Shown here one piece after another: positions 1-13,400 of a stretch of 64,000 bases of DNA. Under the pieces are notes generated by a model. It did no database searches. It had not been told where the DNA came from and saw only the letters and a list, made by a program, of their open reading frames with translations. How positions within the stretch are numbered: the first letter of the stretch is position 1; the number at the start of each line of letters is the position of its first letter. The DNA is from Zerene cesonia (lineage: Eukaryota; Arthropoda; Insecta; Lepidoptera; Pieridae), in contig NC_052110.1 in the NCBI RefSeq assembly GCF_012273895.1, forward strand, positions 2,914,001-2,978,000, in the 5' to 3' direction. The translations under genes were made by a program, and so were the position numbers.

Positions 1-3000
1 ATCTAAAACTGAATAGCGATGAAAGTATCTCGGACAATGAAGGCTTCGCCTCATGCTGTGAACAATATCCTATGGTAAATTATTTAAAACCGGACTTACT
101 TTCGCCGTCGTTAATACCGTCCGTCCGATGACTTCGATAGATTACTGAAGAATGTACCGGACATACATTAACTAATAGATAATGACAATAATATGTAATG
201 TTACAAAATGTCTTCCAATAACAACAGGAAATGCCACGTCCCTCAAGGGAGAGAAACGTGATGCAGATACATAAATGTTTTATAATGGTTTAGTACCTAA
301 TAATCGACATCCGATAACATATAATAACAAATCGCTACTATCAAATTATTTAATGTTTTCCAATTTATCTAAAAATGTGTATAATTTATTTTTCATTATA
401 AACAAACAGATAAAGATTATCCACTTATTTGCTAATTAAATTCAACCTTTTTTAAAACGAACACGACATTAAATAAAATCCTACAAACAATAAATCAAAG
501 TATAGAGGCATTGTAGGTATCTATTAACAGGAACTACCTTCAATAATCAATTTAAGCAAACCGACAGCACAGCACCTCACACAAGGCAATTATCATAACG
601 AGAAAATTTTCATTCAAAGTGAAAGCCCGGTGATAAGCGCTGTTTAGTTTATGTAAACAATTTGTACATTATCGAGAAAGCAGATGATACAAAGATTGCC
701 GCCGAGCACAACGAATATGTACCACTAACGGACGATATCGTTGTTGTTATTGCTTCTTATTTGCCACTCTCTCGGCCAATATCTTATTTGTGAAACGAGC
801 AAGAAATGTACTTAACGGAAATCACGATTTAATTAAAATAAAAGGAAGTAGTATGGTAATTATAGTGGTTTTACTGATGAACTATAAACAGGTGACAACG
901 CGGTAATTTTTACAAAATTTAACAAAGGTGTCAAAAAATTTACTAAAAAGGAAAACATATTAATGACCAACAATATGTACAAACAGAGAATTTGTGCAAT
1001 TTCAGCTTGTAAGCATAGGTTTCCTTCGTATATGATAAAATATACTGCTTAATCTTATAACTAATTTATGTTAGGTCTCAGATAAAGAATACAGCTCTTC
1101 CAAAACAATAATACACCTAGGAGTATCGAATTAGATTGATATATCTCCTTAGACTTTCATTTGTATCGGGTAGGTGCCGTAATGTCGTTCTATATAAAAT
1201 GATAAATTATGAACGGATTTCCGACTAAGCCTTACACTTGTGAGTCACCACAACACGTGCTCTAGTCCTACGTAAGAACATAACTTCACTACATATTTAT
1301 TAGATATAGAGACGCCCATACTAACTTTACTATTTTTGATTGTGTTCATGGACTTACTGTAGGACTTAAGAAGGCCATCGTACATTGTCAGGAGAACATT
1401 TAATGTGTGCGTTTATTTTAATTTTCCACTGTCGATTCATTATTGTCTCTAAGACTACACACTACTACTATTTTATATCCCGCTAAACACCTCAATCCGT
1501 ACAACTCATTTAGCTATTTTTTTGCATTGATACTGGGTATTAACTAATATATATAACGATGACTACTTAGAAAAAATGAATGGAACATAATCACAATTAC
1601 ATAAGGGCTATAGGTATAGTCCGTCGGAATCAAACAGCTAGTTTCACAATGCAATTCAACTTCAAGCATGTTCAATGCAAGTTGGCAAAGCCATCAATAT
1701 AGAGGACAATTTAACAAAGACGCCTCAATAGCAATTACTCAGAATGATGAACAAGCAATATAAATCGCGTTCGTAAAACGCGCGTCTGTTCTGTTCCGAG
1801 AAAATGTACGCTTGAGAAATTTAACGTGCTCCAAACACATTGTACAAACATTACGCCGATTACGAAATTACAACTGTGAAGACTTAACTAAGGCATAGTA
1901 ATCGAGTGTGAGCGCAAACATAACAAGTGGGTTCTATTTGTTTTGTACCTACAATTAGGCAATGTTGTACAATGGCAAACTACATTAAAGATTACACTCG
2001 TTTATGCTGGTCGGTTTTGTTCAATTTTACAACTTCAATAATCTCTACATACCATACTTTTAGCGTTTTTTGCGGGCTTACCTGTAAACGAAATAAAAAT
2101 TAATAATTAGCATGAAGTGTATAAAAAAACAAAAACACATAACACTTAAAATATAAATACCTAACACTATATCAACGACCGTAATTTCCCATAGTTCAGC
2201 ATAATGCAGTTAAATTCTTACATAACGTGCTATAAAATTAATTACAGACTTCAACTCCTCCTATGCAGGTTCAACTTACTGCATTGCCATTTAAAACACC
2301 GCCTCTAACACCTAACTAATCCGCGTTTATCAACGGAAACATGCACTTTTATCAGGGAAGCAAATACAATAAGCGTAATAAAATAGTTCAATGTATTCTT
2401 AGAGCGATTGCGGCAAGAGCGAAAGTGTGAAATGAACTATGTAGGGCAATATTGATCCCGAGTGGTTGCGGTCTACGTTCATAGCCACAATGCACGAACA
2501 AACAATTAATGATACTTCCATAACACACGAGGAAACGTTTTGAAAAATTTTATAATAGTGATTTTAAATGAGACCAACGAGAAGTGACCACGTCACTTTT
2601 CAGTGCGCAAATGTTATGACTGAGGACAGAATTTAAGACTCACCAACATATCGTTTTTCTTTAGGATTTGATACAGTCTTGAGAAACGGTGAAAGAATTA
2701 ATAAAACTATGTTACTTTTCATACTAACATCATAAATCTGAGACTCGTAATTATCGATACTCCATTTCAAAACCTACATAGCTTTGTCTAGCTAAACGAG
2801 CAGTGTCTAAATGTAGTTAATGAAGGACCCGTATTAACTAAGTTTGTGATAATCGGCGTGACGTCACAGACATGACACACATTAGTAACTGGTGCGAAAC
2901 CCGCGCCAAACCTGTCGATCATCTGGTCCCACATGACCACTGCAAAAACTAGCCTCGACATCTGTTCCGCACTCCGAGTCAACAATTTTACCGTAGATAC

Positions 3001-3706
3001 CGGTGTTAGGTGCGATTTGATGAAATGGGTGCAAAATTTATAACGATGTACAATTGTTTGCTTTAAATAGTAGGTTTAACCGCGCTGCTGTTACTGTTAA
3101 TGAAAGAAATATTTTTGTAATTTATTAATATAAGCTTTTTATCAAAAGATACCCGAAAATCGTCACTATACGTTTTAAAACAATCCACTTTTTGGATAAC
3201 ACCATTTCTGAATAATTTGAAAATATACATATAAAGTATCTCTTACGCGTACAGATTACAGATTACATGAAAAGTTAATACAGCATGCGACATATAAATA
3301 TTTATGGGCTTATAATAATATAATATAATGAGCAAATTTGAACCTTCAGAATCAATTTATCGTCTAAAGGTACACAGAATATTAGAAAAGCACTTAACTT
3401 AACGTGGTTCCCCATGAAGGTATAAATATGATTGATAGCGTATCAATAACGTTTATATCTATTGAGAACTTTATCGTGTAAATGTAAAATACTGATGCTT
3501 TGAATAATAAAACATCATTGATCGTGAAAATCACCACATCATAAAAAATATATATTAATGCGTATGTAACCCTTTCCCCTGTTTCCGATCGCGTCCACAT
3601 TTAATTTAATTGCTTTATAATATATAAAGCTGAAGATCAAATTTTTCCAAATCAACAAGAAGCAATTTGGTAGATTTAGAGATAGTTTGAGACCTGAGAG
3701 AGGACA

Positions 3707-3915
3707 TTTTTTTTTTTGTATGTCATAGCGGGCAACTGAGCTGGTGGTTCGCCTGATGGTAAACGATCACCACCGCCCATGAACATCCGCAGAGGCTTGG
3801 ACCTCTGAGAATGCGCTGCCCACTTTTAAGGGATAAGGGATAAGGAAAGGATTGATGAATGGAAAGAAGGAATGGACTGGGAAGGGCTAGGAGAAGGAAA
3901 TAGGCCTCCGGCATA
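3707..3915 (-). mobile_element. SINE copy, 5'-truncated, minus orientation
   Basis: On the plus strand it begins with a run of T (3707-3717), the complement of a poly-A tail. It then carries the complement of the tail block that also occurs at 51340-51412 (GGTGATCGCTTACCATCAGG type). The body up to about 3915 matches the middle of the fuller copy at 51.1 kb in diverged form. It is probably a lepidopteran tRNA-derived SINE (Metulj-like is a guess from memory). Old and inactive. Confidence 0.75.
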
Positions 3916-4882
3916 GAATAGTTTTTGACTTTTCCTACGCGGGCAAAGCCGGAAAGCCAGTATAAAAATCCATAAAATTGGAAAATTATAAAGGTATACT
4001 GATTTTGAAACTAACACATAATAGTTTATTATTATTACCAAACCTCACACCTGAACAATTTTATGGCCGTATCAAATGAAAATCACTCTAAGATAACTGT
4101 TTCGATACCGGATGAACGTAGGTGTAACTAAACACCTTTACCTCCATATATATCATTGACAACTGGAATCCACAAAGTTAATGCATTAAAGAAAGTCGAT
4201 TAAAATGCAGCAATATTAATGTTTATGGTTATTATTAATCAAAAAGAAATTAAATTGATATTCATTGCAAAATTTTTAAATAGCTGTTTACTTGCTGCAT
4301 TAACTGGCTAACTGCATTAAGAAACCCACAGTAGAACCGTTAACTAAAACTATTTGAGCTTAGACATATAAAATTAATAGCATAATATATTAAAGTTTTA
4401 TGCGACACCAGAGAAGCGCTATTTTCCACAAACATTAATATAATAATAAAATTCATCAAAGACAAATGCGACCGGCAGGAGTAGGTATCAAAGAATTTGC
4501 TAGAACTAGTATAAAAACAATAACTTTATTTCAATTTTCAACTGTCACGGGAAACAATCATCTCATAAACATAACAGTAGACGCCTTCAGATCTCCTCCA
4601 AATTATGCTGTCAGCAACGACACTTAACATGGAGCAAACAGATCCGATGCATTTTTCACCATATCCACTTGTATATGGTTTGTACAATAATGGAAACCAA
4701 TTAGACGTTTCACACGTTCCACAGATTAACCGGTTTAAATGGTGTTAGCGGTTTCAAGATGTCGCTTAATGTTGTCGCCTGACACATTTGTACCATGTAT
4801 AATTGGAGGTTACACATCAGCAAGGAAGTAACAATTAGATAGCAGTCAAAGAACAATATATACTTGTCTATGAGACAACCGA

Positions 4883-4975
4883 TTTTTTCTTTTTATGTTT
4901 CAGTCGGCAATAGAGCTGGTGGGACGCCTGATGGTAAGTGCTACCACCGCCCATGAACATTTGGAGAGGCTAATA
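4883..4975 (-). mobile_element. Diverged SINE 3'-end fragment, minus orientation
   Basis: A T-rich start is followed by the same tail words as the copies at 3.7 and 51.3 kb: agagctggtgg, cgcctgatggtaa, accaccgcccatgaacat. Only the last ~80 bp is recognisable. It is more diverged than the other two copies. Confidence 0.6.
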
Positions 4976-6781
4976 TTGGGTTGTGGCTAATACTGAGTCT
5001 AAGAATTTCGAAATTATTTAGAATAAATCGTTGAAATATCCCAAAACTCCCGGTATGCAAAGGTTCTTCTCACGAAGGTAAAACAAAGCGGTCTCACATT
5101 TTTAATCATTCTATTAAAACAAACCTCTTAATTGGTAAGAAAAACCTACATTTACCACGTCTAACGCGTAATGATTATAATGCATTACAATATCCCAGCG
5201 ACAGCACTTTGTCCGCCTGTCTAGCAATACCTAGATTATCTCGCTGATATGGCTTCTCGGTTGTGTTTCATCAGCTTTTTCCTTCCGATTATTGTGGCCG
5301 AGCAGGATAAAATTAAAGCCATATCGGTTTCGAGTATGTAAACATTAATAAGTGAATCACTTTTTAATCACGAATTTCTCTTTTTTTTAAGTTAAAGAAA
5401 GTTTTCATACAAATCAGAATTGATCAGAGTATGTATTTGACCAATACGCTGCATACACTTATATAAAAATTTAACCGTCAATTATTTGACATAAAAATCT
5501 TTTTGATGCATGCTTATAGTAGTAGTAAGGATTTATAATAATCATAAGCCTTGTGAATAGTTAGATAGATATAGAATACTATTAAATATTATACGAGTAC
5601 CAAGAGCACTATCACCAAAATGTAAGTATAATCTACAATGTAAAGTATCAATTTCACCATTATCAATTAATATCCCTCCCAACTAGTGCTTTATCATTTA
5701 CGCTATAGAAATTAATATAATCAGTTATGAAGAAATTATAATAACCTAAAACCGGAACCACAATATATCACAACAAACGACAGCCCCGGGCGGTGATAAA
5801 ACAATCTCTGCTGTACAAAGTATGTGGTTAGATGAATGAATAATTTCTATTACACAACTTTGTCGTGATTCGAAACTAAAGGCCGATGATTACCACTATT
5901 CATTAATATCATCGAGAGAGAGTAATGGAACAATCGTTACACATATTAGTGTAATAACGATTATATATTTAACATTACATAAGAGATGATTGAAAAACGA
6001 GCTACTCTGTTTAACTATACATATTTCCATTGAGGCAAAATTATTCAGTGTGCTCGAAATCTTCCTTAGATCTCATGATCGTTCTTCTCAAGCTTGACAG
6101 CCTGGTTATTCGTTAATTCTTTTTTTTATTCACAAAATTTTAAACTGGAACCCGCATCTTCATTTAACCATAACAATAGCTCTCTTTTCCCACCTTCGAT
6201 ATTGCACTATACCAATGTTGACTAAGGAGGCATATTACACGAATTAACGAATACTATCAGAACCTAAAAATTTGTAAAACTTTTTTGAATAGAATGAAAT
6301 TTATAGCTCATTCATTTCTACGCTTCAATCCGCTCACAACTTATCAAATTTCATCCACCAGCGTAATATTTCAATTCACATAAATTTTACTTGAATGGCA
6401 ATCACGTTATTGCACAATTATGTTTATATTTCATCGCTATCATATCACGAATGTAATATTTAAACACAATAACAAACGACTAATGCAGGCAGACCTTTAT
6501 ATCTAATGTTTATTTAAGATTGAAAATAAACAAAGGTATGTCCAAGCTATCGAAAAATATTTTTACTTATCACATTGAAGGCGTCATGCGGCGCGCCATT
6601 TCAATTGTTTATATGCTATCACTATTTATTCAAAGCTAAAAAATCAGCTGATTTACATAAATCGCATTAAGAAAAAACATAGGTAAAATAATAAAACTTA
6701 CAAAAGCAAACTATGAAAGTTATTAAAATATAGCTCATAAACGAATCAATTCACTTATAATAGAAAACCATTCACCTGTTA

Positions 6782-6941
6782 TTTCTAAACTGTTCACCGA
6801 TACGACCGTGAACAGGGCCACCTGCCCTCCAAGGGCAACGAGACTCATCGGAAGGAAGTACGTGTATCCGATAATATAATTACCTTCGGTATTCGTGAAT
6901 GAATATTTAATTTTAGAGGTTGTTTTTATATCGATTCGCAT
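6782..6941 (-). other. Possible orphan exon with a hydrophobic product
   Basis: On the minus strand an open frame from an ATG at 6941 reads through a GC-richer block (about 6790-6880) and encodes a hydrophobic run, FLPMSLVALGGQVALFTVVS, that could be a membrane segment. A potential donor (ACAG|GTGAAT) lies at about 6781. Composition and codon choice differ from the surrounding AT-rich DNA, which favours coding. No acceptor with a pyrimidine tract was found upstream and no family was recognised. It could be an exon of a minus-strand gene, a decayed repeat or chance. Confidence 0.2.
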
Positions 6942-9285
6942 TGCCTTGACTTAGAAATTATCGCTAACAATGAGTAACGCGTTACAATCACACGAAATAT
7001 AACGATAAGGATCAAAGCGATAACATCTAGTATCTATCTGAAATGTGGCAATTCATTTTCTTTTTCCCGTAAATATAAGTATAATGGAATGATAGCAATA
7101 AATTTACTCAATAGGAAGAGAAACCAATAAACATTTCCACTCTGTTCTATTATGCATTATCCAATAAGATAATTGAATACTGAACGCCCTCGTACGAAGA
7201 TTCTATGCGGGGGCCAAGGATACAACGCATTCTTTATTTTACTAGGTGAGGTTGTTACTAAGTAAACAACATGAATGAAATTCTTATCCAAATAACTACA
7301 CAATGAGGCTTAGTCGAGTTTTATTATAATGAAAAGATATTAATATTAAGTACGGGAGCCTAGAATTTTATGATTTTTTTTTTATTGTTTCACGACAAAG
7401 ACCATTGTTTATTAGGATTACAGTTTGACAGAAGTAAGTTTTATTATGATTATGAATTCGTTAACAAATACATCTCAACACATAAACAATCACAATAACG
7501 ATACTAGAACATAGAGCAGAAATTTAAAATAACTAGTCGGAACTCATGACGTTTCTTGTATGATACTCGCGTAAAAGGTTGCTTGTGAGCAAATCCAGAC
7601 AACGTTCTATCTATATACAAAACTTAGTATGCATTTTTACAAACTTCCACGTTTATAATATTAGCAGAAGCTAGAAGAATTACCCACAAAGCGTTTGATA
7701 ATGTACATCTCAACCACATAACGCTCTCTAACTAAACATGTCGGTCAACATCCTATTACATAAGCGTGCCATTAAACACTCTCGAAGCACCATAGTTTAC
7801 GTCAGATGCACCCGCGGCAGTATATAGACTAATTACTGGGAAGCGACGTGTAATTGCCTCCGATAATAATTACATTACAACAATACTCGAAGAAAGTCGA
7901 CCGGTACTGTTATTTGTATGATTAAACAGTTGAGAGATTGCACGTAATACACGTTATTACAGTGACGTTCCATTATACAAATCAAACAAAGCACCGTTTG
8001 GTTAACATCTTAATATCAATTACGGGTGACGACGTTAAACTATACGATCTTGTTAGTTGACTGTACCTACGTACTTTGATTATAGACTTTGTATATTAAT
8101 CGTAGGTTCCGTTCAATTAATCGTAACTGTATTGAGCGAGTATAATTTTATTACATCCGTATCAGTAGAGTGCACTTTCTACACTTCTATATTGTACACA
8201 AATCCACATTCTAATAAATATCCAAAAATTGTGAATAATTTGTAACGATCACGTACCCAACGTCTGATAAGCACGTTCTCAGAGCTTTTTTCTTCAATAA
8301 CAAACGACCTACCGTACACGAAGCGTCAAGCCCATTTAGTCCTAAATGCTATAATGAAGATGTGTGATTACAACCAAAACGTACAAAGATTCTCAGCATA
8401 GCTGTAGCACGGATAAATAACGGTATTCTCAATAAAAACTGGGTCAATGAGTTTGATTCTCGATTCTTTACGATATTAGGTCTTATCGCTACACGTTCAT
8501 TTTGAAAGCATCAGTAAAGTTCACCTCATGTTTACCGGAACATGTGCAGACGTCTATTACCTTATAAAAGCAACTGAATTTCAACGAACAAATATTCCAT
8601 TTCCATACGTAGTTTAATATAAAAAGTAAGAAGCTCTCATTAGAGTGTAAAGCTTACGTAACACCATGTGAACATTTCTAATATTTTTACAGGAAGGTTA
8701 TAATTAAAGACATGAGAAATATCTCTCGCGCCTTGCAGCGATGCATAGCGAGAGCTGCAGCCGAATAACAAGTGCCATTATTCTATCAACACCTATACAT
8801 GACACGGATGACATAACAAACATTTACGGACAATGCAAGTCAGCAGACGCAAAACGGACACGCACCGGATAAGGGCCCAGACTATTGAACTCGGCCAATG
8901 GCAAAGCGGACTGCAACCGCATCACTGATTTTAATACTCCATGTGACTCATGTTATATCACACATACCAGAAGACGAACGACTCAAGCGCTCACCGGTGT
9001 CACGCAATTATGTAGCTTACGTAAAAACATTAACGACCATCTATCTATGTGTGTCGCATGCATTTGAAAACCTCAGTAAACACTCATACTTCACGATCTT
9101 TAGTATGAAAGTATGCATGTTGAAATTATAAAATGCTTTGTCAGTTTGCTGAACAGCTGAACAGGATTCATAACCAGATAGGATATTGAGCCAGATTTAA
9201 TCAATATGAACGTACTCAAGTGTGATTTTGATTGATTATTTAAGAACATTTTTATTAAAAATATGTGGATATATATATATATATA

Positions 9286-9462
9286 TCTAATATATAAAAT
9301 TCTCGTGTCACAGTTTTCGTTGCCAAACTCCTCCGAAACGGCTTGACCGATTCTTATGAAATTTTGTGTGCATGTTGAGTATGTCTGAGAATCGGCCAAC
9401 ATCTATTTTTTATAACTCTAAATGATAAGAGTAAGGCAAAACAGCGTTTGCCGGGTCAGCTA

Positions 9463-9463
<1 letters not shown>
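9286..9463 (+). mobile_element. Short Helitron-like non-autonomous element (family 2)
   Basis: It starts TCTAATATATAAAATTCTCG and ends GGGTCAGCTAG, with A before and T after: the TC...CTAG ends and A^T target typical of Helitrons. It is inserted in a TA microsatellite, so TA repeats flank both sides. An inverted diverged copy is at 42955-43130. No coding capacity. Confidence 0.7.

Positions 9464-9494
<31 letters not shown>
9464..9494. repeat. (TA)n microsatellite
   Basis: About 15 TA units directly abut the 3' end of the Helitron-like element. A shorter (AT)n run lies on the other side near 9271-9285. Together they are probably one TA tract split by the insertion. Confidence 0.9.
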
Positions 9495-9495
<1 letters not shown>

Positions 9496-10360
9496 GAATT
9501 AATATCAGATGATCACTTATGTTTATGTGTTTAGTAAAATAATAAATAGTTATGTTTTCTGCCAAATGAATATATATCATACTATCACAATTATCCAAAA
9601 TTACGCAAGTGTGAAGTTAATAAAGCAGTTTATATGTAACTCATTCGTCTCGAGCGAAAATAGCTACTTAAAAATCTTATAACCAACGACCCAGCTCGGT
9701 AATACGTAGAATATATCATATGTACAAATATTTAAGAACAAAAAAACCGTAATGATCTTGATAAAGACGAGAAGGCCAAGTTACAGTATATTTAGACAAA
9801 GTAAATCTTCGTGTGTTATGATAATATTCCTTTATTTTCAGAATATAGTAGAAAATTTAGCCCAATACGTTTCGCAATATGAACAAAGAATATCACGTTT
9901 TTTTATTATATTCGATTGGACAATACAATTTACATGTGATTATTTGTACAAATATACAGAACACACTGGAATCATTTTACAGATTTATATGTTATTTATA
10001 AATTTCCTTATGTTACTTAAAATTATTTTTAAGTTATATATTATATATTAATAAAACAACAATTGACTCATACAATTACAATACGCATAAATAATAATAA
10101 AAGAGTTATATAAAAGAAAACAACAAGTAAATAATATAAATAAAGGCATGCTGTTATAGACGATCGTAAAGAAGGAGTGCCAGGATATTGAGAGGCGTAA
10201 CCCCTTAAGGCTAAAGAAAAATTACGTGCATTTCTATGAAATGCGTTCTTGATTCAAGAAAAATTATACATACGGGGTATAGACCTGAATGGAATGTTGT
10301 TGAACGATGATACTGTATGTCAAGATGAAGTAAAAGATACGATATAAGTACATAAACCTA

Positions 10361-10563
10361 TCCTGCTAATATTATAAATGCGAAAGTTTGTAGGGATATG
10401 TGTGTGTTTGTTGCTCTTTCACGCAAAATCTACTGAACCGATTGCATTGAAATTTGGTACGTAGACAGCTGGACAACTGGAATAACATATAGGCAACTTT
10501 TTATATTACCAATATTCCTACGGGATACGAACTTACGCGGGTGAAACCGCGGGGCGCAGCTAG
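10361..10563 (+). mobile_element. Short Helitron-like non-autonomous element (family 1, copy A)
   Basis: It starts TCCTGCTAATATTATAAATG and ends GGGGCGCAGCTAG, between A (10360) and T (10564). A GC-rich potential hairpin (GCGG...CCGC) lies just before the CTAG end, as in Helitrons. It is very similar along its length to copy B at 13199-13400. No open frame. Confidence 0.8.
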
Positions 10564-12330
10564 TAGATTCATAAATACATTGTAAAATATTTTGGTTCTT
10601 CGTTTTCTAATTTAAGAAATTACATTAATTGATTGTTACTACAATAATTAGAGTAGATACGTTTTAACAAATAGTTTATTTTGAATGTTATGTTTAGTTA
10701 AATAATTTAAATATGTATTATTAAAGTTTAGATGATATCTTTGACTTTATAGTAAAATGATTAAGCAAATATATAATTAAATATCTATGTACGCATTATC
10801 GTCCACTTGCAAGCTGCAGCAACTTGTAAATAAAACTACACTTGGCATGTATATTTATATACCTCATGTTTTAAATAATGTATCGGTGTCTGTTTTATAA
10901 GTTGTCCGGAATAAATAAATTAGTTAATTAATAAATAATCTTATCAAGCAGTGCTGCATATATCATTACAGTATATGAATTCTAGTATTGAACGAGACAA
11001 CTTTTACTATATCAATTCCTACTACATATATCACCCAGACAAAACTTGAAACAGACATAAATCTATAGACCGTTAGATTTAACCAAATGCCCATATATAA
11101 TTTACAAGCAGATACATTGAAAAGTACTGTTAGCTTTCCACAAGAATGATAGTGCTATTTTACTGAATTCATAGCTATAAATAATCATAATCGATTGCAG
11201 AAAGTTAACCGACTCAAGAACAAACGGCATAATAGATGCAATTATATTTCTCGGTTACATCTAAATTACCTTGCGAATATTCCTAAGAAAGAACGAACGA
11301 TAGTTGCAAGTCGAAAAGAAAATAAAATCAATACAAAAATTCAAATAGAAACATCTTTAAACATCAACAAACATCGAAGAGGCGTATTTTAAGACGTGAT
11401 TAAATCTAAGTTTGACCTCATGTCAAGTAAACAGACGCGATCAGTAAAAGTGCGCTAAATAATCCGACATTGATTTCGATTCAAATCGAGTATGTATTAA
11501 GGAAAGTAGAAAACAATCGTGTTACTCACGATTCTCGATATTTTGTTGAGTTCGTGACGAAAAGGTCAAGGGTGTGAGAACTGCTCGTGTGATTGTTTAC
11601 TTTAGGTAAACCTAGGTCAAACTCTCTAGCAATGTTTTGAAACGAAGATAACAATGTTTATACAGTGAAATGCGAATGCGATAGCGTCCCATTAACGATA
11701 TGTACTCGTGCTATATAACTTCCTGATAAGCAAAAATTCGGAGCACGCCAAATAATAATAATCGCTCTCAAAACAGGTACTTGATATATATAACAACAGA
11801 ACTTCTGGCTACATTACTCTCAATATCAATTAGGAATTATAAACAACTATTTTAGTGGTCGACAAAAGTAAGAAGTTGCAAACAGTGAAGGCGATTGTTT
11901 ATAAGATAAATTGCGAAACCCCACTCGATTGCTCCGATTTGCAATTATTGAACATTTCGACCCACTAACGCATATATTTGGAAGCGTCGACTCATTCTTA
12001 TATTCGCAATAATTAATTTCAAAGCTGTAGCTCTTTCTTTTGAATATGATAGACACACGTGTCCATTTTCAAGTACAAAAGTGTAAAGCGTACGAATCAA
12101 CTTTCTTTCTGTTCACGAATTTTTTCAAGGTCATGTCATGTGTTAAAAGATTTTTTTTTTTTGTGCGTAAATAAATATGTTTGCATATTGCTATTTTAAA
12201 TGATGTAAACAAAATAAAACGTTACCTATATAATTTGTTTGAGCAATATTTGCATAATATTAATTGCTTGCGTCCGCAAGTTTCCGAATTCATTCATAAG
12301 CAGTCATACGAGAAGGGTTATTAACTTACC

Positions 12331-12600
12331 TATTATTGATTAGTGTCCAACACCCAAGTATCAGAAACTCCGTAAACAGATAAGTAACACACAAACCACT
12401 TTTTGCTCAACGTTAGCGATTCGTATTAGAAATTCAAACACTCATAAGAATTATGCCTTCAATCACTGCACTTAACACTGCCGTTTCCACAGCACGAGAA
12501 TCTCACACACGTTTCCTCACAGTTATCTGTTAAGACTTAAGCGTAACAGAGTGAAGCAATAACACCTTTGAATCGCAATGCGAATTTTGGCGGGTCACAA
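12331..12600 (-). promoter_or_regulatory. Candidate minus-strand 5' UTR exon and upstream promoter block
   Basis: Read on the minus strand, a GC- and CpG-richer block (about 12570-12790) is followed by ~250 bp of sequence with the look of an insect 5' UTR and then a consensus donor, AATAG|GTAAGT, with the exon's last base at 12331 or 12330. No long ORF occupies it. The natural reading is a non-coding first exon of a gene whose coding exons lie to the left, beyond the window. The start is a guess; no TATA box was identified. Confidence 0.4.
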
Positions 12601-13198
12601 AATGCGCACGCTATTCAAAAACGACAGTTTAACCGACTTTACCGGTCGGAAACGTTCCAAATTCGTATACGGAAAGTCGATTTCGTGAAGCAATGTCGAG
12701 ATAAACACACGAGTGAGCTGCGCGGGCAGCGCCAGCAAACTGAGGCGCCATGGAGCGTGACTACTCGACGCATCTAACCGCCATGCCGTCGTGGACTTCA
12801 AACCATAACGCTGCTAAATGCTGTATCGACTTAATCAAGTTAACCGCTATACTAGTCCATGAATCCATAAATTGGTTGGGTTATAAAGTTGCGAATAAGC
12901 TCGTGGTTACGTACATGGACAAGCTGCTTGGACAAGGCTCTTAAGGAATGACATTCGAGTGTGCACATACTGATACTTATTACGCAGCTGTTTTAATTCA
13001 TAACACAATTAGTTCTTATAATTAAAACTGTTACTGGTATTGCTTGTAAGTTGTAGTTCAATAAATTTAAATATCGTAAGTGCATACAACTAATTGTACA
13101 AGCATGTTATTGCTCGATTACGCAGACCTTATTTTGATCATTAAAAACGTAAAAATTGAAATTAGATATTATCTTATCTTACTTCTTATCTTATCTTA

Positions 13199-13400
13199 TC
13201 CTACTAATATTATAAATGCGAAAGTTTGTAAGGATGTGTGTGTGTTTGTTGCTCTTTCACGCAAAAACTACTGAACCGATTGCAATGAAATCTGGTACGT
13301 AGACAGTTGTCCAGAACTGGAATAACATATAAGCACCTTTTTATCCCGATATTCCTGCGGAATACGGACTTACGCGGGTGAAACCGCGGGGCGCAGCTAG
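13199..13400 (+). mobile_element. Short Helitron-like non-autonomous element (family 1, copy B)
   Basis: It starts TCCTACTAATATTATAAATG and ends GGGGCGCAGCTAG, between A (13198) and T (13401). It matches copy A at 10361 over the full ~202 bp with scattered substitutions and small indels. The terminal GC-rich hairpin is preserved. A short TTATC-type repeat precedes it. Confidence 0.8.

Larger units (their letters stand above)
1..12330. other. Gene-poor AT-rich stretch, probably intronic or intergenic
   Basis: No convincing protein gene was found. The open frames are short, AT-composed and unsupported by splice sites or family motifs. The stretch contains SINE fragments near 3.7 and 4.9 kb and Helitron-like elements at 9.3 and 10.4 kb. 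One GC-richer block near 6.8 kb could be an exon. A candidate minus-strand first exon with a good donor ends at 12331, so this stretch may be the first intron of a minus-strand gene running off the left edge. That is inference. Confidence 0.5.

Noticed and set aside
2858..2867. Perfect CRE-type palindrome GTGACGTCAC, and a second TGACGTCA at 39536
   Set aside because: About one 8-bp match is expected by chance in 64 kb, and neither lies at a recognised promoter.
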